Made by a program: the position numbers and the translations under genes. From the NCBI GenBank assembly GCA_964612145.1, contig CAZTBP010000001.1, positions 62,001-126,000 on the forward strand: a DNA stretch of 64,000 nucleotides. Direction: 5' to 3'. This DNA is from JAGNLV01 sp964612145 (GTDB lineage Bacteria; Zixibacteria; MSB-5A5; GN15; FEB-12). Shown one piece after another: positions 23,936 through 32,620 of this stretch; position 1 is the first letter of the stretch; each line of letters starts with the position of its first letter. The notes beneath the pieces are model-generated. The model saw only the letters and a program-made list of their open reading frames with translations. It did no database searches and was not told the DNA's origin.

Positions 23936-24688
23936 TCATAGTTTGAACGACTCCACCAGGGATTTCACCAGCAGATACCAGCCGTCGACCAACACAAACA
24001 GCAGGATCTTAAACGGCAAAGACACAATGACCGGCGGCAGCATCATCATACCCATGGACATCAGCACCGAAGCCACGACCATGTCAATCACCAGAAACGG
24101 TATGAACAGCACGAAGGCGATCTGGAAGGCGGTTCGAAGTTCCGAGATGACAAAGCCGGGCACGAGGACATGCAGCGGGATGTCGGCTTCGGTTTCGGGC
24201 TTTTCCAGGCCGGCGATGTTCACGAACAGGGCCAGGTCCTTTTCGCGGGTCTGGGCCAGCATGAAGGTTCGAAATGGTCCCATCGATTTGTCAAATGCCT
24301 CTTCCCCCTCGATTTCCTTTTCCATGTAGGGTTTGATACCCTCGTTGTATGCCTTTTCGACCGTCGGCGCCATGACGAAAAACGTGAGAATCAACGAGAG
24401 GCCCACCAGCAATTGGTTGGGAGGCATCTGGTGGATTCCCATGGCATTGCGCAAAAACGACATGACCACGACAAAACGGATGAACGACGTGATCATGATC
24501 AGAATCGACGGCGCCAGCGCGAGGATGGTAAGCAGTAGGATGATCTGGAGAGTTGTCGACAGTTCGGACGGGTCGGTGGTTTCGCCGACCTCGACCGAAA
24601 CTTTCGGCAGATTTTGGGCGGCCGTGGAAGCAGCCGTCGTAAGCAGGGTGCCGCCGGAAGCAGCACACCAGGTCAAAAGCCTTTTCAT
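23936..24688 (-). CDS. fliP: Flagellar export gate protein FliP
   Basis: 250 residues. A signal-peptide-like start (about 1-24) precedes four membrane segments, with the conserved FIRFVVVMSFLRNAMGIHQMPPNQLLVGLSLILTFF region and VLVPGFVISELRTAFQIAF. FliP is the main pore subunit. A 75-bp gap to fliO contains an unusual perfect hairpin (24707-24726). Confidence 0.96.
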   Translation of the reverse strand: MKRLLTWCAASGGTLLTTAASTAAQNLPKVSVEVGETTDPSELSTTLQIILLLTILALAPSILIMITSFIRFVVVMSFLRNAMGIHQMPPNQLLVGLSLILTFFVMAPTVEKAYNEGIKPYMEKEIEGEEAFDKSMGPFRTFMLAQTREKDLALFVNIAGLEKPETEADIPLHVLVPGFVISELRTAFQIAFVLFIPFLVIDMVVASVLMSMGMMMLPPVIVSLPFKILLFVLVDGWYLLVKSLVESFKL

Positions 24689-24706
24689 ATCCTATATCTC
24701 TTATGC

Positions 24707-24726
24707 GTGCGACATCCATGTCGCAC
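24707..24726. repeat. Perfect hairpin between fliO and fliP
   Basis: GTGCGACAT and ATGTCGCAC are separated by only two bases. It lies in the 75-bp space between fliO and fliP and could act as an mRNA processing or stability element, or as an operator. It has no U-tract. Confidence 0.45.
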
Positions 24727-24763
24727 GGGGGCTCCGCCCAGTTTTCAGTCCGGAATCGCGGTA

Positions 24764-25324
24764 TTACGATTCCAGGGCAGCCTCTTTCCGTTTGAGACTG
24801 AACGCACGGATCTTTCCGGTCGCCGTATTCAACGCTTTTTGGAAATGATCCTGCTCAGCGACACTTTCCTGTGCCGCGATAATTTCCGAAGTCTGTTCGG
24901 GCGTCAGTTCACACAAAAGCGAGATCCCGTTGTCGGTCACGCCGACCAACACTGCTTTGTCTCCCACCCGAACGAGTGATACCGTCTTTTTGGGCGCGAT
25001 ACCGGCTGTCTCGAGGACTTCGAGGGAACGGGCACTGCCGCGGCCGGACGACCTTGTCGTGAACCGCTTGAGCAGGTAGATCCCACCGTAGATGCACGCG
25101 ATCACCAGTACGAGTGCACTGATCATGCGCGCCAGCGACGGCATGGCTGAGCCGACAAACTGTTCGGTAGTCTCTTCAGTTGCCGTCTGGCCGGTCAGAC
25201 TGCTGAGATCAGTACCGCGCTGCGCGGCGACCTCGGGACTGTTAAGCGCTGCCAGGCCAAGTACCGCTGCACCGAGAATCAGCGCGACACCAATGATCGT
25301 TCTTTTGCGCAGCTTACTGTTCAT
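24764..25324 (-). CDS. fliO: Flagellar biosynthesis protein FliO
   Basis: 186 residues. A first hydrophobic segment (TIIGVALILGAAVLGLAAL) may be a signal anchor and a second (MISALVLVIACIYGGIYLLKRF, about 67-88) is the characteristic FliO membrane helix, followed by the conserved strand domain with SLEVLETAGIAPKKTVSLVRVGDKAVLVGV. FliO assists assembly of the FliP ring. It overlaps fliN by 11 bases. Confidence 0.9.
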   Translation of the reverse strand: MNSKLRKRTIIGVALILGAAVLGLAALNSPEVAAQRGTDLSSLTGQTATEETTEQFVGSAMPSLARMISALVLVIACIYGGIYLLKRFTTRSSGRGSARSLEVLETAGIAPKKTVSLVRVGDKAVLVGVTDNGISLLCELTPEQTSEIIAAQESVAEQDHFQKALNTATGKIRAFSLKRKEAALES

Positions 25325-25973
25325 CGCTCAGCAACTTCAGCCGTTCCTGCGGCGTCATTAACTGGGTGATACGCACGCCGAAGTTCTCATCGATAACCAC
25401 GACCTCGCCTTTGGCAACGATCTTGCCGTTGACCATAACGTCGACCGGTTCACCTGCGAGCTTGTTGAGTTCGACCACTGAGCCGGCGCCGAGACCGAGA
25501 ATATCGGAAATCGACATGCGGGTCCGTCCCAGCTCGATCGAGATCGGCAGGTTGACGTCCATCAGCAATTCGATATTGCGCGGCGGCGGCGACGAGGCCG
25601 ATTCCGACAAATGCTGAAACTGGGCGTTCGAGACTTCCGTCCCGCCGAAGTCGATATCTTCAGCCGACGGCTTGTCCTTCTCCTCCGGAAGATCCTCGAG
25701 CATAGCCATCATGGCCGCCTCGGCATCATTCTCGGACATATCGTTTTCGTTGACGACCTTGTTGAGTTCCTTCTCCACTTCTTCGTCGGATTGACCTGCT
25801 TCCGGCTGGTCACCCCCCGAAGTCGCGCCGGCGTCTTCAGCCGGAGCGGCATCGGGTGGAGCATCGGAAGCTGGTGCGTCATTCTCAGGCGGCGATGCGT
25901 CCGGAGTCGGCTCCTGGTTTTCCTCGGAGACGCTGACCTCGTCCTGAGGTTCGTTTTTCTCCTGATCTGTCAT
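25314..25973 (-). CDS. fliN: Flagellar motor switch protein FliN with long acidic N-terminus
   Basis: 219 residues. The C-terminal 85 residues are the SpoA/FliN domain (LLMDVNLPISIELGRTRMSISDILGLGAGSVVELNKLAGEPVDVMVNGKIVAKGEVVVIDENFGVRI). The first 125 residues are very rich in Glu, Asp, Pro and Ala and probably disordered; ordinary FliN is 80-140 residues. The extension is not the CheC-like domain of FliY. The protein builds the lower C-ring with FliM, whose stop overlaps its start by one base. Confidence 0.92.
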   Translation of the reverse strand: MTDQEKNEPQDEVSVSEENQEPTPDASPPENDAPASDAPPDAAPAEDAGATSGGDQPEAGQSDEEVEKELNKVVNENDMSENDAEAAMMAMLEDLPEEKDKPSAEDIDFGGTEVSNAQFQHLSESASSPPPRNIELLMDVNLPISIELGRTRMSISDILGLGAGSVVELNKLAGEPVDVMVNGKIVAKGEVVVIDENFGVRITQLMTPQERLKLLSDEQ

Positions 25974-26971
25974 CAGTTATTCTCCTCCAATGAATTCTCA
26001 CACACTTCGACAATCTGGAAAGCCCGTTTCTTGCCGGAGAGGCCCGGCCGGGCGAGATATTTTTTGCGACGGTTGACGAATATGTCCACCGGCAGACTCA
26101 TTTTCTTTTCCGATGGGACGATGTCCCCGACCTGCATTTCAAGGAAATCCCGCATTTTGATCTTTGTATCCAGCAAAACCGCCGAAACATCGACCCCGAC
26201 TCCTTTTAGGTTTTTCAGGTTGACATCGCGGTCGGATTCACTCGGTTTCTTCTTGGTGGCGTCGATCCAGTTCTGAGCTGAGAGCTTGCTGATAATCGGT
26301 TCCAGCGCCACAAACGGATAGCAGATCGTCAGCAGTCCGGTTGACTGAAACAGTTTGACCTGGAACGAAACCACAACGACCGTTTCACCGGGTGGAACGA
26401 TCTGGATAAACTGCGGATTAGTTTCAAAGCTCTTCTGCTCAACATTGATCTGGACAATATTTTCCCAGGCCCGTTCGAGATCCCGATACAGCCGCTGTGC
26501 TAAGCGTCCCATGACCGAGCGTTCGATCGGCGTTAACTCGCGTTCGGTCTCAAGGATCTTGCCGCTGCCGCCGAACATCCGGTCGATAAAGGAGAAGGTC
26601 AGCGTTGGGTTGAAATCAACAAGACTGACTGCTTCCAGCGGCGGGGCGCCAAAGGTGTACGTACAGGACGGCGTGACCAGCGACATGATAAACTCGGAGT
26701 AGGTGATCTGATCGACCGAGACCAGGTCGACATCAACAATCGTCCGCATAATCGCCGACAGCGACGAGCCGTAGTGGCCCGCGAAGTTGTCGTGCATGTT
26801 CTCCAGCGTACGAAGCTGGTCTTTAGACACGCGGTTGGGATGCTTGAAGTCATAGGCGATGATAGACCGGAGTCTATCGTTGTCGATATTGTCCTCATCG
26901 AGGTCCTTTTCGCCCGATGACACTGTCGTCAACAGCGCATCAATTTCGTCCTGACTGAGAATCTTCGCCAA
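25973..26971 (-). CDS. fliM: Flagellar motor switch protein FliM
   Basis: 332 residues. The N-terminal LSQDEIDALLTTV is the CheY-P-binding peptide, followed by the CheC-like middle domain with GHYGSSLSAIMRTIVDVDLVSVDQITYSEFI and a C-terminal SpoA domain with MQVGDIVPSEKKMSLPVDIFVNRRKKYLARPG. The retained CheY-binding peptide implies phospho-CheY control of motor rotation, and two single-domain receivers are encoded in the same block. Confidence 0.96.
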   Translation of the reverse strand: MAKILSQDEIDALLTTVSSGEKDLDEDNIDNDRLRSIIAYDFKHPNRVSKDQLRTLENMHDNFAGHYGSSLSAIMRTIVDVDLVSVDQITYSEFIMSLVTPSCTYTFGAPPLEAVSLVDFNPTLTFSFIDRMFGGSGKILETERELTPIERSVMGRLAQRLYRDLERAWENIVQINVEQKSFETNPQFIQIVPPGETVVVVSFQVKLFQSTGLLTICYPFVALEPIISKLSAQNWIDATKKKPSESDRDVNLKNLKGVGVDVSAVLLDTKIKMRDFLEMQVGDIVPSEKKMSLPVDIFVNRRKKYLARPGLSGKKRAFQIVEVCENSLEENN

Positions 26972-26981
26972 AATTTACATC

Positions 26982-27566
26982 CTATTGCAGCACAAAATCT
27001 GTATAGTACACGCCCGCGAGGGACTCGGTTTTCATCAGTTCCCCGACCCGCTTTTTGATTTGGTAGCGGATGATCTCTTTCTGCCGGACATCGGTCAGCT
27101 GAGCAACTGTCTTGGAAGAGAGAATCGTTATCAGGGCATCGCGAATCATCGGTTCCCGAGCCTTAAATTCACTCAGGAGTCGCGGCGATTCCAGTTCAAA
27201 TCCAAACGAGACGGACAAAAAGCGTGAGCCGCCGGTACCGGCCGGGTTGATTACGATGTCGTTGATGGTGTACATCAGCGCCTCGCCGCCCTCGCCCTGC
27301 GAATCTTTCGACCGGTGCTTTTCTTCCTTCGGTTCTTCCTTTTGTTCGTTTTCAACCTGTGCCGTGGTGTTACCGTCGCCTTCCGACGGCGCCATCATCG
27401 GTTTGAGCACGAACAGGGCCAGGACGACGCCGATCACAATTGCGCCGACACCGACCAGCCCAAACATTATCAGCTTCTTGCGGCCGCCACCCTTGGCTTC
27501 GGCTCCACCGGCGGATTCGCTGTTTTCGCCGGTTTCGACGGTGGTTTTGTCTTCTTCATTCGGCAT
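26982..27566 (-). CDS. fliL: Flagellar basal body-associated protein FliL
   Basis: 194 residues. A cytoplasmic N-terminal tail (1-30) is followed by one membrane helix (LIMFGLVGVGAIVIGVVLALFVL), a charged periplasmic linker, and the FliL domain with INDIVINPAGTGGSRFLSVSFGFEL, IRDALITILSSKTVAQLTD and VYYTDFVLQ at the end. FliL supports stators around the motor. It lies three bases after flbD and ten before fliM. Confidence 0.94.
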   Translation of the reverse strand: MPNEEDKTTVETGENSESAGGAEAKGGGRKKLIMFGLVGVGAIVIGVVLALFVLKPMMAPSEGDGNTTAQVENEQKEEPKEEKHRSKDSQGEGGEALMYTINDIVINPAGTGGSRFLSVSFGFELESPRLLSEFKAREPMIRDALITILSSKTVAQLTDVRQKEIIRYQIKKRVGELMKTESLAGVYYTDFVLQ

Positions 27567-27569
27567 GGT

Positions 27570-27788
27570 TCACTCCTGTGCCGGCAGTTTGGGACCGGGC
27601 CACGCCGGCCCGGTCGCCATCACTGCGTTTATCCGTGTCCGCCCGGTCATCCGCGGCTGTTGCAGGCGCACGAGTATTTCACCGTCGACGTTGACGAACG
27701 TCACGCCTTCCGGGAGTGACTCCAGGAAGGTGACCAGTTCGGCATTGATCTCGAACGGCATCTCGTTATGTCGGGCGACTCGAATCAT
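27570..27788 (-). CDS. flbD: FlbD-family flagellar protein
   Basis: 72 residues of the short FlbD/SwrD family: MIRVARHNEMPFEINAELVTFLESLPEG followed by a strand with VRLQQP. The family affects stator function and motor power in some Gram-positive bacteria. Position between flgE and fliL is standard. The start is seven bases after the flgE stop. Confidence 0.85.
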   Translation of the reverse strand: MIRVARHNEMPFEINAELVTFLESLPEGVTFVNVDGEILVRLQQPRMTGRTRINAVMATGPAWPGPKLPAQE

Positions 27789-27795
27789 TTACTTA

Positions 27796-29736
27796 CTACC
27801 TCTTGATGTTCACCAGCTCGTCGAGCATGTTGTCCGACGTCGTGATGATCCGGGCGTTGGCCTGGAAACCACGCTGAGCGGTGATCATTCCGGTGAACTC
27901 TTGAGCGATATCGACTGCGGAGGTTTCCAGCGCGCCGGAGAATATCTGTCCGGAGACAGTTTCACCCGCCACACCTTCCACGGCACTGCCGGAGTTCGCA
28001 CTTTCCTGGTACATCGATTTGCCGGCTTTCCGCAGACCGGACTGGTTGAAAAAGTCAGCCAGCAGGACCTGCGCCAGCACGCGGGTTACGCCGTTGGAGA
28101 AGATACCGGAGATATTACCGGCCTTGTCGATTGCGATCTTCTCCAGCAGACCCACTCCGTAGCCGTCCTGACGAACCAGCGACGCGGTGTGGGAACCGGA
28201 GGCGAATCCGGTGAGACCGTCAAACCCAAACGCCGTACCGGCATCGACCGAGATTTCAAGATTCTCGGCGCCGTTGTTCGGGTTGATCGTGATGGACTCG
28301 TTTCCGCCGTTGTACGCGAATGTATTCAGGGAACCATCTGGATTGAACAGGACGTAGCCTGTGCCACCGGATGAGATTGTTTCGTTACCAAGCGTAGAGA
28401 CCGACCACTCCCAGCGGTTATCTACCACGCTCTTGAAGAACTCGATCGACAGGGTGTGTTTGCCGCCCTGTGAGTCAAAAACAGTGATGGAGGTGGTGTG
28501 GGTGGTCGGTTCGGTTTCAATCACGAGGTCGTTGCCGCCGGTGGCCGAAATGCCGTCCGCACCGGCGGTAATTTCCACGCCGCCCTCGCCTAGACCCGAC
28601 AAGCCGGTTACCAGACCGGTCTGCTGGTCGATCACGAGACCAAGCTGCGTGACAACGGGTCCGGAAGCGGCACCGGTGCCGGCATCCGGCTGGAACGTGT
28701 CAGTTGCAACCAGCGTGGTATCGCTGCCGCCGGCCGACCGGACTGTCGCACCGAGCGCGGCGCCAAACAGAGTGTTGAGCACGTCACCGGCCACAGCCGC
28801 CGAAGTTTCGAAATTGTAGACGGAGGTATCACCGGCGCGGTCTCGTGTTATCAGGATAGCTCCGGAACCATCCAGTTCCGCCGTGATACCGGCAATCTGG
28901 TTAATGGCAGTGATCAATTCCTCAACAGTCGTGTCACTGGTCAGGCCGCTGATGTTCTCCGAGCGGGAACCGTCGACCGTGATTGTAAAGTCCGAGAAAT
29001 CCGTCACGCCAAGCGACCCTAGCGTCTGGGCGCCGGTCATGCCGGATGTGGCACTTGTGAACGTATCGTTGGTGGCCTGGCTGCCGGTTATTGATATCGT
29101 GTGCGTTCCGCCGACACCATTGGTGGCGGTACCGCTTACCAACAGCACATTCGACCCGCCGGCGTCGATCAATGATGCATCGGAGTCAGTCGCCGAAGCG
29201 TCGAGGTTACTTGACAACATAATTTCCTGTGTGGCGTTGGCCGGATCCTGCTGCCCGAACGGCAGACGGATTGGACCGGTGGTCGCCAGCGACGGGATAC
29301 GGCCGGTGTTATCGGCCATCTTGCCCAGCACATGCAAGCCGGTAGCCGGATCGACCAGGGTCGCATCCGAGTCCAGCCCGAAGGCGCCGGCGCGCGTATA
29401 GAAACGGTTGTCATTGGCGTCGCCCAGGATAAAGAAACCACCGCCCTGGATCGCCAGGTCGAGGATCTGACCGGTGGTTTCAAGACCACCCTGCTGAAAC
29501 ATCGTGTCGATCGAGGCCACTTCCATACCCAGACCCAGCTGGATCGGATTGGTACCGCCGGTAATCGACGACGGTCGACCGGCCCCTTTGAACGTTTGCA
29601 CCAGGGCTTCCTGGAAGTTGACACGACTGGTTTTGAACCCGACGGTATTGATGTTTGCGATGTTGTTACCAATCACATTCATCTTCGTCTGGTGGTTCTT
29701 CAGACCGGACACACCGGCATACAGTGATGCCATCAT
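27796..29736 (-). CDS. flgE: Flagellar hook protein FlgE
   Basis: 646 residues, longer than the roughly 400 of enterobacterial FlgE. The N-terminal rod-type motif SLYAGVSGLKNHQTKMNVIGNNIANINTVGFK and the C-terminal AQEFTGMITAQRGFQANARIITTSDNMLDELVN are conserved. The middle carries a large Ser/Thr/Gly-rich insertion (about 165-420) that would be surface-exposed on the hook. Two ATGs are adjacent; either may be used, with GGAGG a little far upstream. Confidence 0.95.
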   Translation of the reverse strand: MMASLYAGVSGLKNHQTKMNVIGNNIANINTVGFKTSRVNFQEALVQTFKGAGRPSSITGGTNPIQLGLGMEVASIDTMFQQGGLETTGQILDLAIQGGGFFILGDANDNRFYTRAGAFGLDSDATLVDPATGLHVLGKMADNTGRIPSLATTGPIRLPFGQQDPANATQEIMLSSNLDASATDSDASLIDAGGSNVLLVSGTATNGVGGTHTISITGSQATNDTFTSATSGMTGAQTLGSLGVTDFSDFTITVDGSRSENISGLTSDTTVEELITAINQIAGITAELDGSGAILITRDRAGDTSVYNFETSAAVAGDVLNTLFGAALGATVRSAGGSDTTLVATDTFQPDAGTGAASGPVVTQLGLVIDQQTGLVTGLSGLGEGGVEITAGADGISATGGNDLVIETEPTTHTTSITVFDSQGGKHTLSIEFFKSVVDNRWEWSVSTLGNETISSGGTGYVLFNPDGSLNTFAYNGGNESITINPNNGAENLEISVDAGTAFGFDGLTGFASGSHTASLVRQDGYGVGLLEKIAIDKAGNISGIFSNGVTRVLAQVLLADFFNQSGLRKAGKSMYQESANSGSAVEGVAGETVSGQIFSGALETSAVDIAQEFTGMITAQRGFQANARIITTSDNMLDELVNIKR

Positions 29737-29770
29737 GATGCATTTACCTCCGTAATACCATCGCAGGGTT

Positions 29771-29788
29771 TCCCCATCAACATGGGGA
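29771..29788. repeat. Hairpin in the flgE leader
   Basis: TCCCCAT-CAAC-ATGGGGA is a perfect 7-bp stem with a tetraloop, 35 bp upstream of flgE on its coding strand. It could shape translation of the abundant hook protein or end the upstream transcript. There is no U-tract. Confidence 0.35.
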
Positions 29789-29847
29789 CCAACCCGGGAT
29801 GAACTTTATGGTTTTGTTGTTTAATCATTTGCTTTTTCGTTTCACTC

Positions 29848-30243
29848 CTACAGGATGACGGCCGAGTCAATCGACGTTACCACACCGTCGCGAAGGTTAT
29901 CGCGGTCAAAGGCCGTCACGACGGTACGATTGGGTACCGACACGACCAGCGCCGCGTTATCGGTAAGCACCAGTGTCTCGCGAGATCCTTTGCCGGCGGC
30001 ACGATCGATCGCGCCCGCCAGACCCTCGAGCATCTCATCGGAAACCTCGATGCCACGCGAGAACAGGCGCTGACTGGCGTGCTTTGAGAAATGCACATCG
30101 CGATCACCAGCCAGTTCACGGGAGAACATTTCCTTGAATGATCCCTCGCTTGCCTTGTCAGCTCTGGCCGGTTTGTTGCCATTGGCGATATCGATCAGGT
30201 TGACCGGCCGCTGATGCATCTGTACGGTATTGTTCACTTTCAT
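29848..30243 (-). CDS. Flagellar operon protein (TIGR02530-type)
   Basis: 131 residues. It has the signature of a small family found between flgD and flgE: FSKHASQRLFSRGIEVSDEMLEGL, a KGSRETLVLTDNAALVVSVPNRTVVTAFD segment and a final DGVVTSIDSAVIL. The family's function is unknown, though the position suggests a role in hook assembly. Separated by 37 bp from flgD and 111 bp from flgE. Confidence 0.85.
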   Translation of the reverse strand: MKVNNTVQMHQRPVNLIDIANGNKPARADKASEGSFKEMFSRELAGDRDVHFSKHASQRLFSRGIEVSDEMLEGLAGAIDRAAGKGSRETLVLTDNAALVVSVPNRTVVTAFDRDNLRDGVVTSIDSAVIL

Positions 30244-30280
30244 CCTGCTTCTTCCTTACCTTCTGTCGATCTCAGTCCGC

Positions 30281-30976
30281 TCAGTCGTCCTCGGCAGTGG
30301 TAATGACCGACACGTCACCAAAAGGAATCTCCATACCGTCGACCCGGAAATACGCCGAGCCTCCGCGATAGGTAACGGCCTCGACCGTTCCGATCATACC
30401 GAGCTTCGGCGTAAACGTGGTTCCGTCCGCGTCGGTGGCCTTGACCTCCACCGAGTAGGCGCCTTCAGGCACGGTGTTGCCGGTGCTGTCCTTGCCGTCC
30501 CACACCAATTGGTGTTTACCGGCCGGAAGATTGGAATCGTCCAGCGTCACGACAGCATTGCCTTCAGCGTCGCGAATTGTAATGGTGACGTCGGCCGCAT
30601 AGCGTTCGAGGGTGAGGTTGATCTGGGAATCGTCGGATCCGTCGTAGTAGACTCTGTCATAGGACGCCTCAACCTGTTTTCCGATGAGTCCCGCCGCCAT
30701 GACGTTGTTGATTGACTGCATCTGCAGCTGGTCCCACTTGTTCGATTCTGCGATGCCGTTCGCGATATTGGTCATCTGCTCCAGGCTTGAGAACTGAGCA
30801 AGCTGGGCGATGAAGTCCTCGTCCTGCATCGGTTCCAGGGGATCCTGGTTCTGCATCTTTGTGACCAGCAGCTGAAGGAAGTCGTCCTTGCCAAGCTGCT
30901 GCAACGAGCCGGTCTGACCGTTGTTGATAGCGGCCGACATGAGACCGCCGGCTGTAGTGTTTCCGATTTCTGCCAT
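30281..30976 (-). CDS. flgD: Hook-cap scaffold protein FlgD
   Basis: 231 residues. The N-terminal conserved motif LGKDDFLQLLVTKMQNQDPLEPMQDEDFIAQLAQFSSLEQM is followed by a Tudor/FnIII-like C-terminal region with LPAGKHQLVWDGKDSTGNTVPEGAYSVEV. FlgD caps the growing hook and is required for FlgE assembly. It lies nine bases after the fliK-like gene. Confidence 0.95.
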   Translation of the reverse strand: MAEIGNTTAGGLMSAAINNGQTGSLQQLGKDDFLQLLVTKMQNQDPLEPMQDEDFIAQLAQFSSLEQMTNIANGIAESNKWDQLQMQSINNVMAAGLIGKQVEASYDRVYYDGSDDSQINLTLERYAADVTITIRDAEGNAVVTLDDSNLPAGKHQLVWDGKDSTGNTVPEGAYSVEVKATDADGTTFTPKLGMIGTVEAVTYRGGSAYFRVDGMEIPFGDVSVITTAEDD

Positions 30977-30985
30977 ATTGTCCTC

Positions 30986-32620
30986 CTATGCCAGGACATT
31001 TACGCCGCCCGCCCCGAGGTAGCCTGTCGACATAGTCGCCGTGGCAGCCATCGAGGCAGCGGACATTTCATTTTCAATTCCGTTAAAACGATCGATGCGC
31101 CGGGGTCGCTGCTCACGGGCACGACCGTCAAATATCTCCTCCCGGGTTCCCTGCTGATCGACGGTGACTTCAATTGAGTCAACTTTGACGTCAGCCCGTG
31201 CGAGAGCATCAAGCAAGCGATCCAGAGAACCTTCGATTGCATTTCTTGCCTGGATCGTGTCGACCGTCAAGACCGCCCGCAGGGAGTCATCGTGCATCGT
31301 CAGGTTCAGACGGGCCGGGCCGAGATGTTGCGGATCGATCTTTATCTGTATCGACTTGCCGTTCGGCTTAAGAGTCGCGTGGAGATTGTCCGGCAACATG
31401 AAACGCGCCGGGTGGACATCGAGACGACTGCGGTTGACCATGATCTCACCCGTCGAACGGGCGAAATTCGGCAGGACCTGAGTGTCCGTCGAGTCGGGCT
31501 TTTCGCCGTAGGTACTTCCCTTGGACATGTGAGTCATTTCGGCGGCACCGTTGGACCAGCCGAAGCGGTTAGGGGAGCCGTCAGGAGTGCCGCCGGACAT
31601 ATTCGCAGGTGCCGCAACGGCGGCGCGGGTCAAAACACCGGTCTTTGATGAACTCTCACCCGGCAATTCCACTGCGACGCGGCCGTTGACCAGTCCCGGA
31701 TCCGGCCGGGTTTTCGCCTGAGGTTGCACCAATGTGCCGCGAATTACTACCTCGTTGCCGAGATCCTCCGCGAACAGCTTCAGGTGCATCAATTCCGGCC
31801 GCTGGACCTGCACATTTGCCGGCTGCTGCGGTGACGGAGAAGATTCAACCTTCAGTTCCTTGAGGTTGAGCTTCGAAAAAAAATAGTCTATTTTTAACTG
31901 CTGTGTGACAGTGTCATCGAGTGCAACACGTTGACCGGTCATCGCAGCACGACTGGCGATGCCGGCGTCGCTTGCGAGTTCGAGTTGCGCCAGAGGAATA
32001 GTGACTTTTACCGTTTGCTGTGGCGCATGCTCCGGTACCAGTTGCAGATCGAGTGAGTCGCCACGGATTGACCAATCGAGTATCCGATAAGATCCGGGAT
32101 TCAGGCCAGTCTGTAGGGCAGCAAAAGGATCATTGGAAACCTGGACGCCCGCCGGTGAAGTGCGGAAATCAGGAACCGGCGATGCAGGCTCGGACGGGAG
32201 CGTCTCAGCATCAGACACTGACTGTCGGTTTCCCGGCGTTGGCAATTCGGCGCCGGGGAACATTATTGGATTAGGCAGGATCGGCTTTGCATCGGACGCG
32301 GCGGCTGTCTTCTCACTGATGCCGGCTGGTTCTGATTGATCGGCCGCAGCAGTGAAACTGAGAAGGTCGAATCCTTTCAGGGCGTCTCTGGAACCCGGCG
32401 CTGCGAACGACAGGCCTTTTGGACTTCGGGACTCAAGCGTTTCAGTTCCCTGCGGAAGAGCCGTGCTGCCGTGTGTTTTCTGCAATTCCAGCAGTTCACC
32501 GAACAGGATATCAAACGACGGCTTTTCAGCCGTAAACCCGGGTTCAACAACGCGGTTGCTGTCGGCGACAGGCGCAGTGCCCAGCAAGAGGTTGAGTGTG
32601 TTAGGTGACGCTGCGTTCAT
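30986..32620 (-). CDS. fliK: Hook-length control protein FliK
   Basis: 544 residues. The first 430 are low-complexity, rich in Ser, Pro, Ala and Gln, as expected for a ruler. The C-terminal Flg_hook domain is recognisable: LHATLKPNGKSIQIKIDPQHLGPARLNLTMHDDSLRAVLTVDT followed by a helix with LLDALARADVKVDSIEVTV. FliK terminates hook growth by acting on FlhB. Identity rests on the C-terminal domain and position before flgD. Confidence 0.88.
   Translation of the reverse strand: MNAASPNTLNLLLGTAPVADSNRVVEPGFTAEKPSFDILFGELLELQKTHGSTALPQGTETLESRSPKGLSFAAPGSRDALKGFDLLSFTAAADQSEPAGISEKTAAASDAKPILPNPIMFPGAELPTPGNRQSVSDAETLPSEPASPVPDFRTSPAGVQVSNDPFAALQTGLNPGSYRILDWSIRGDSLDLQLVPEHAPQQTVKVTIPLAQLELASDAGIASRAAMTGQRVALDDTVTQQLKIDYFFSKLNLKELKVESSPSPQQPANVQVQRPELMHLKLFAEDLGNEVVIRGTLVQPQAKTRPDPGLVNGRVAVELPGESSSKTGVLTRAAVAAPANMSGGTPDGSPNRFGWSNGAAEMTHMSKGSTYGEKPDSTDTQVLPNFARSTGEIMVNRSRLDVHPARFMLPDNLHATLKPNGKSIQIKIDPQHLGPARLNLTMHDDSLRAVLTVDTIQARNAIEGSLDRLLDALARADVKVDSIEVTVDQQGTREEIFDGRAREQRPRRIDRFNGIENEMSAASMAATATMSTGYLGAGGVNVLA

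Noticed and set aside
27112..28374. A 420-residue plus-strand frame
   Set aside because: It runs across fliL, flbD and flgE in antisense; its composition is Ser/Pro/Arg-rich and not protein-like.
29790..29815. Sigma-54-like TTGG...TTGA near flgE
   Set aside because: The -12 GC is missing, the -24 flank is poor and the site overlaps a hairpin.
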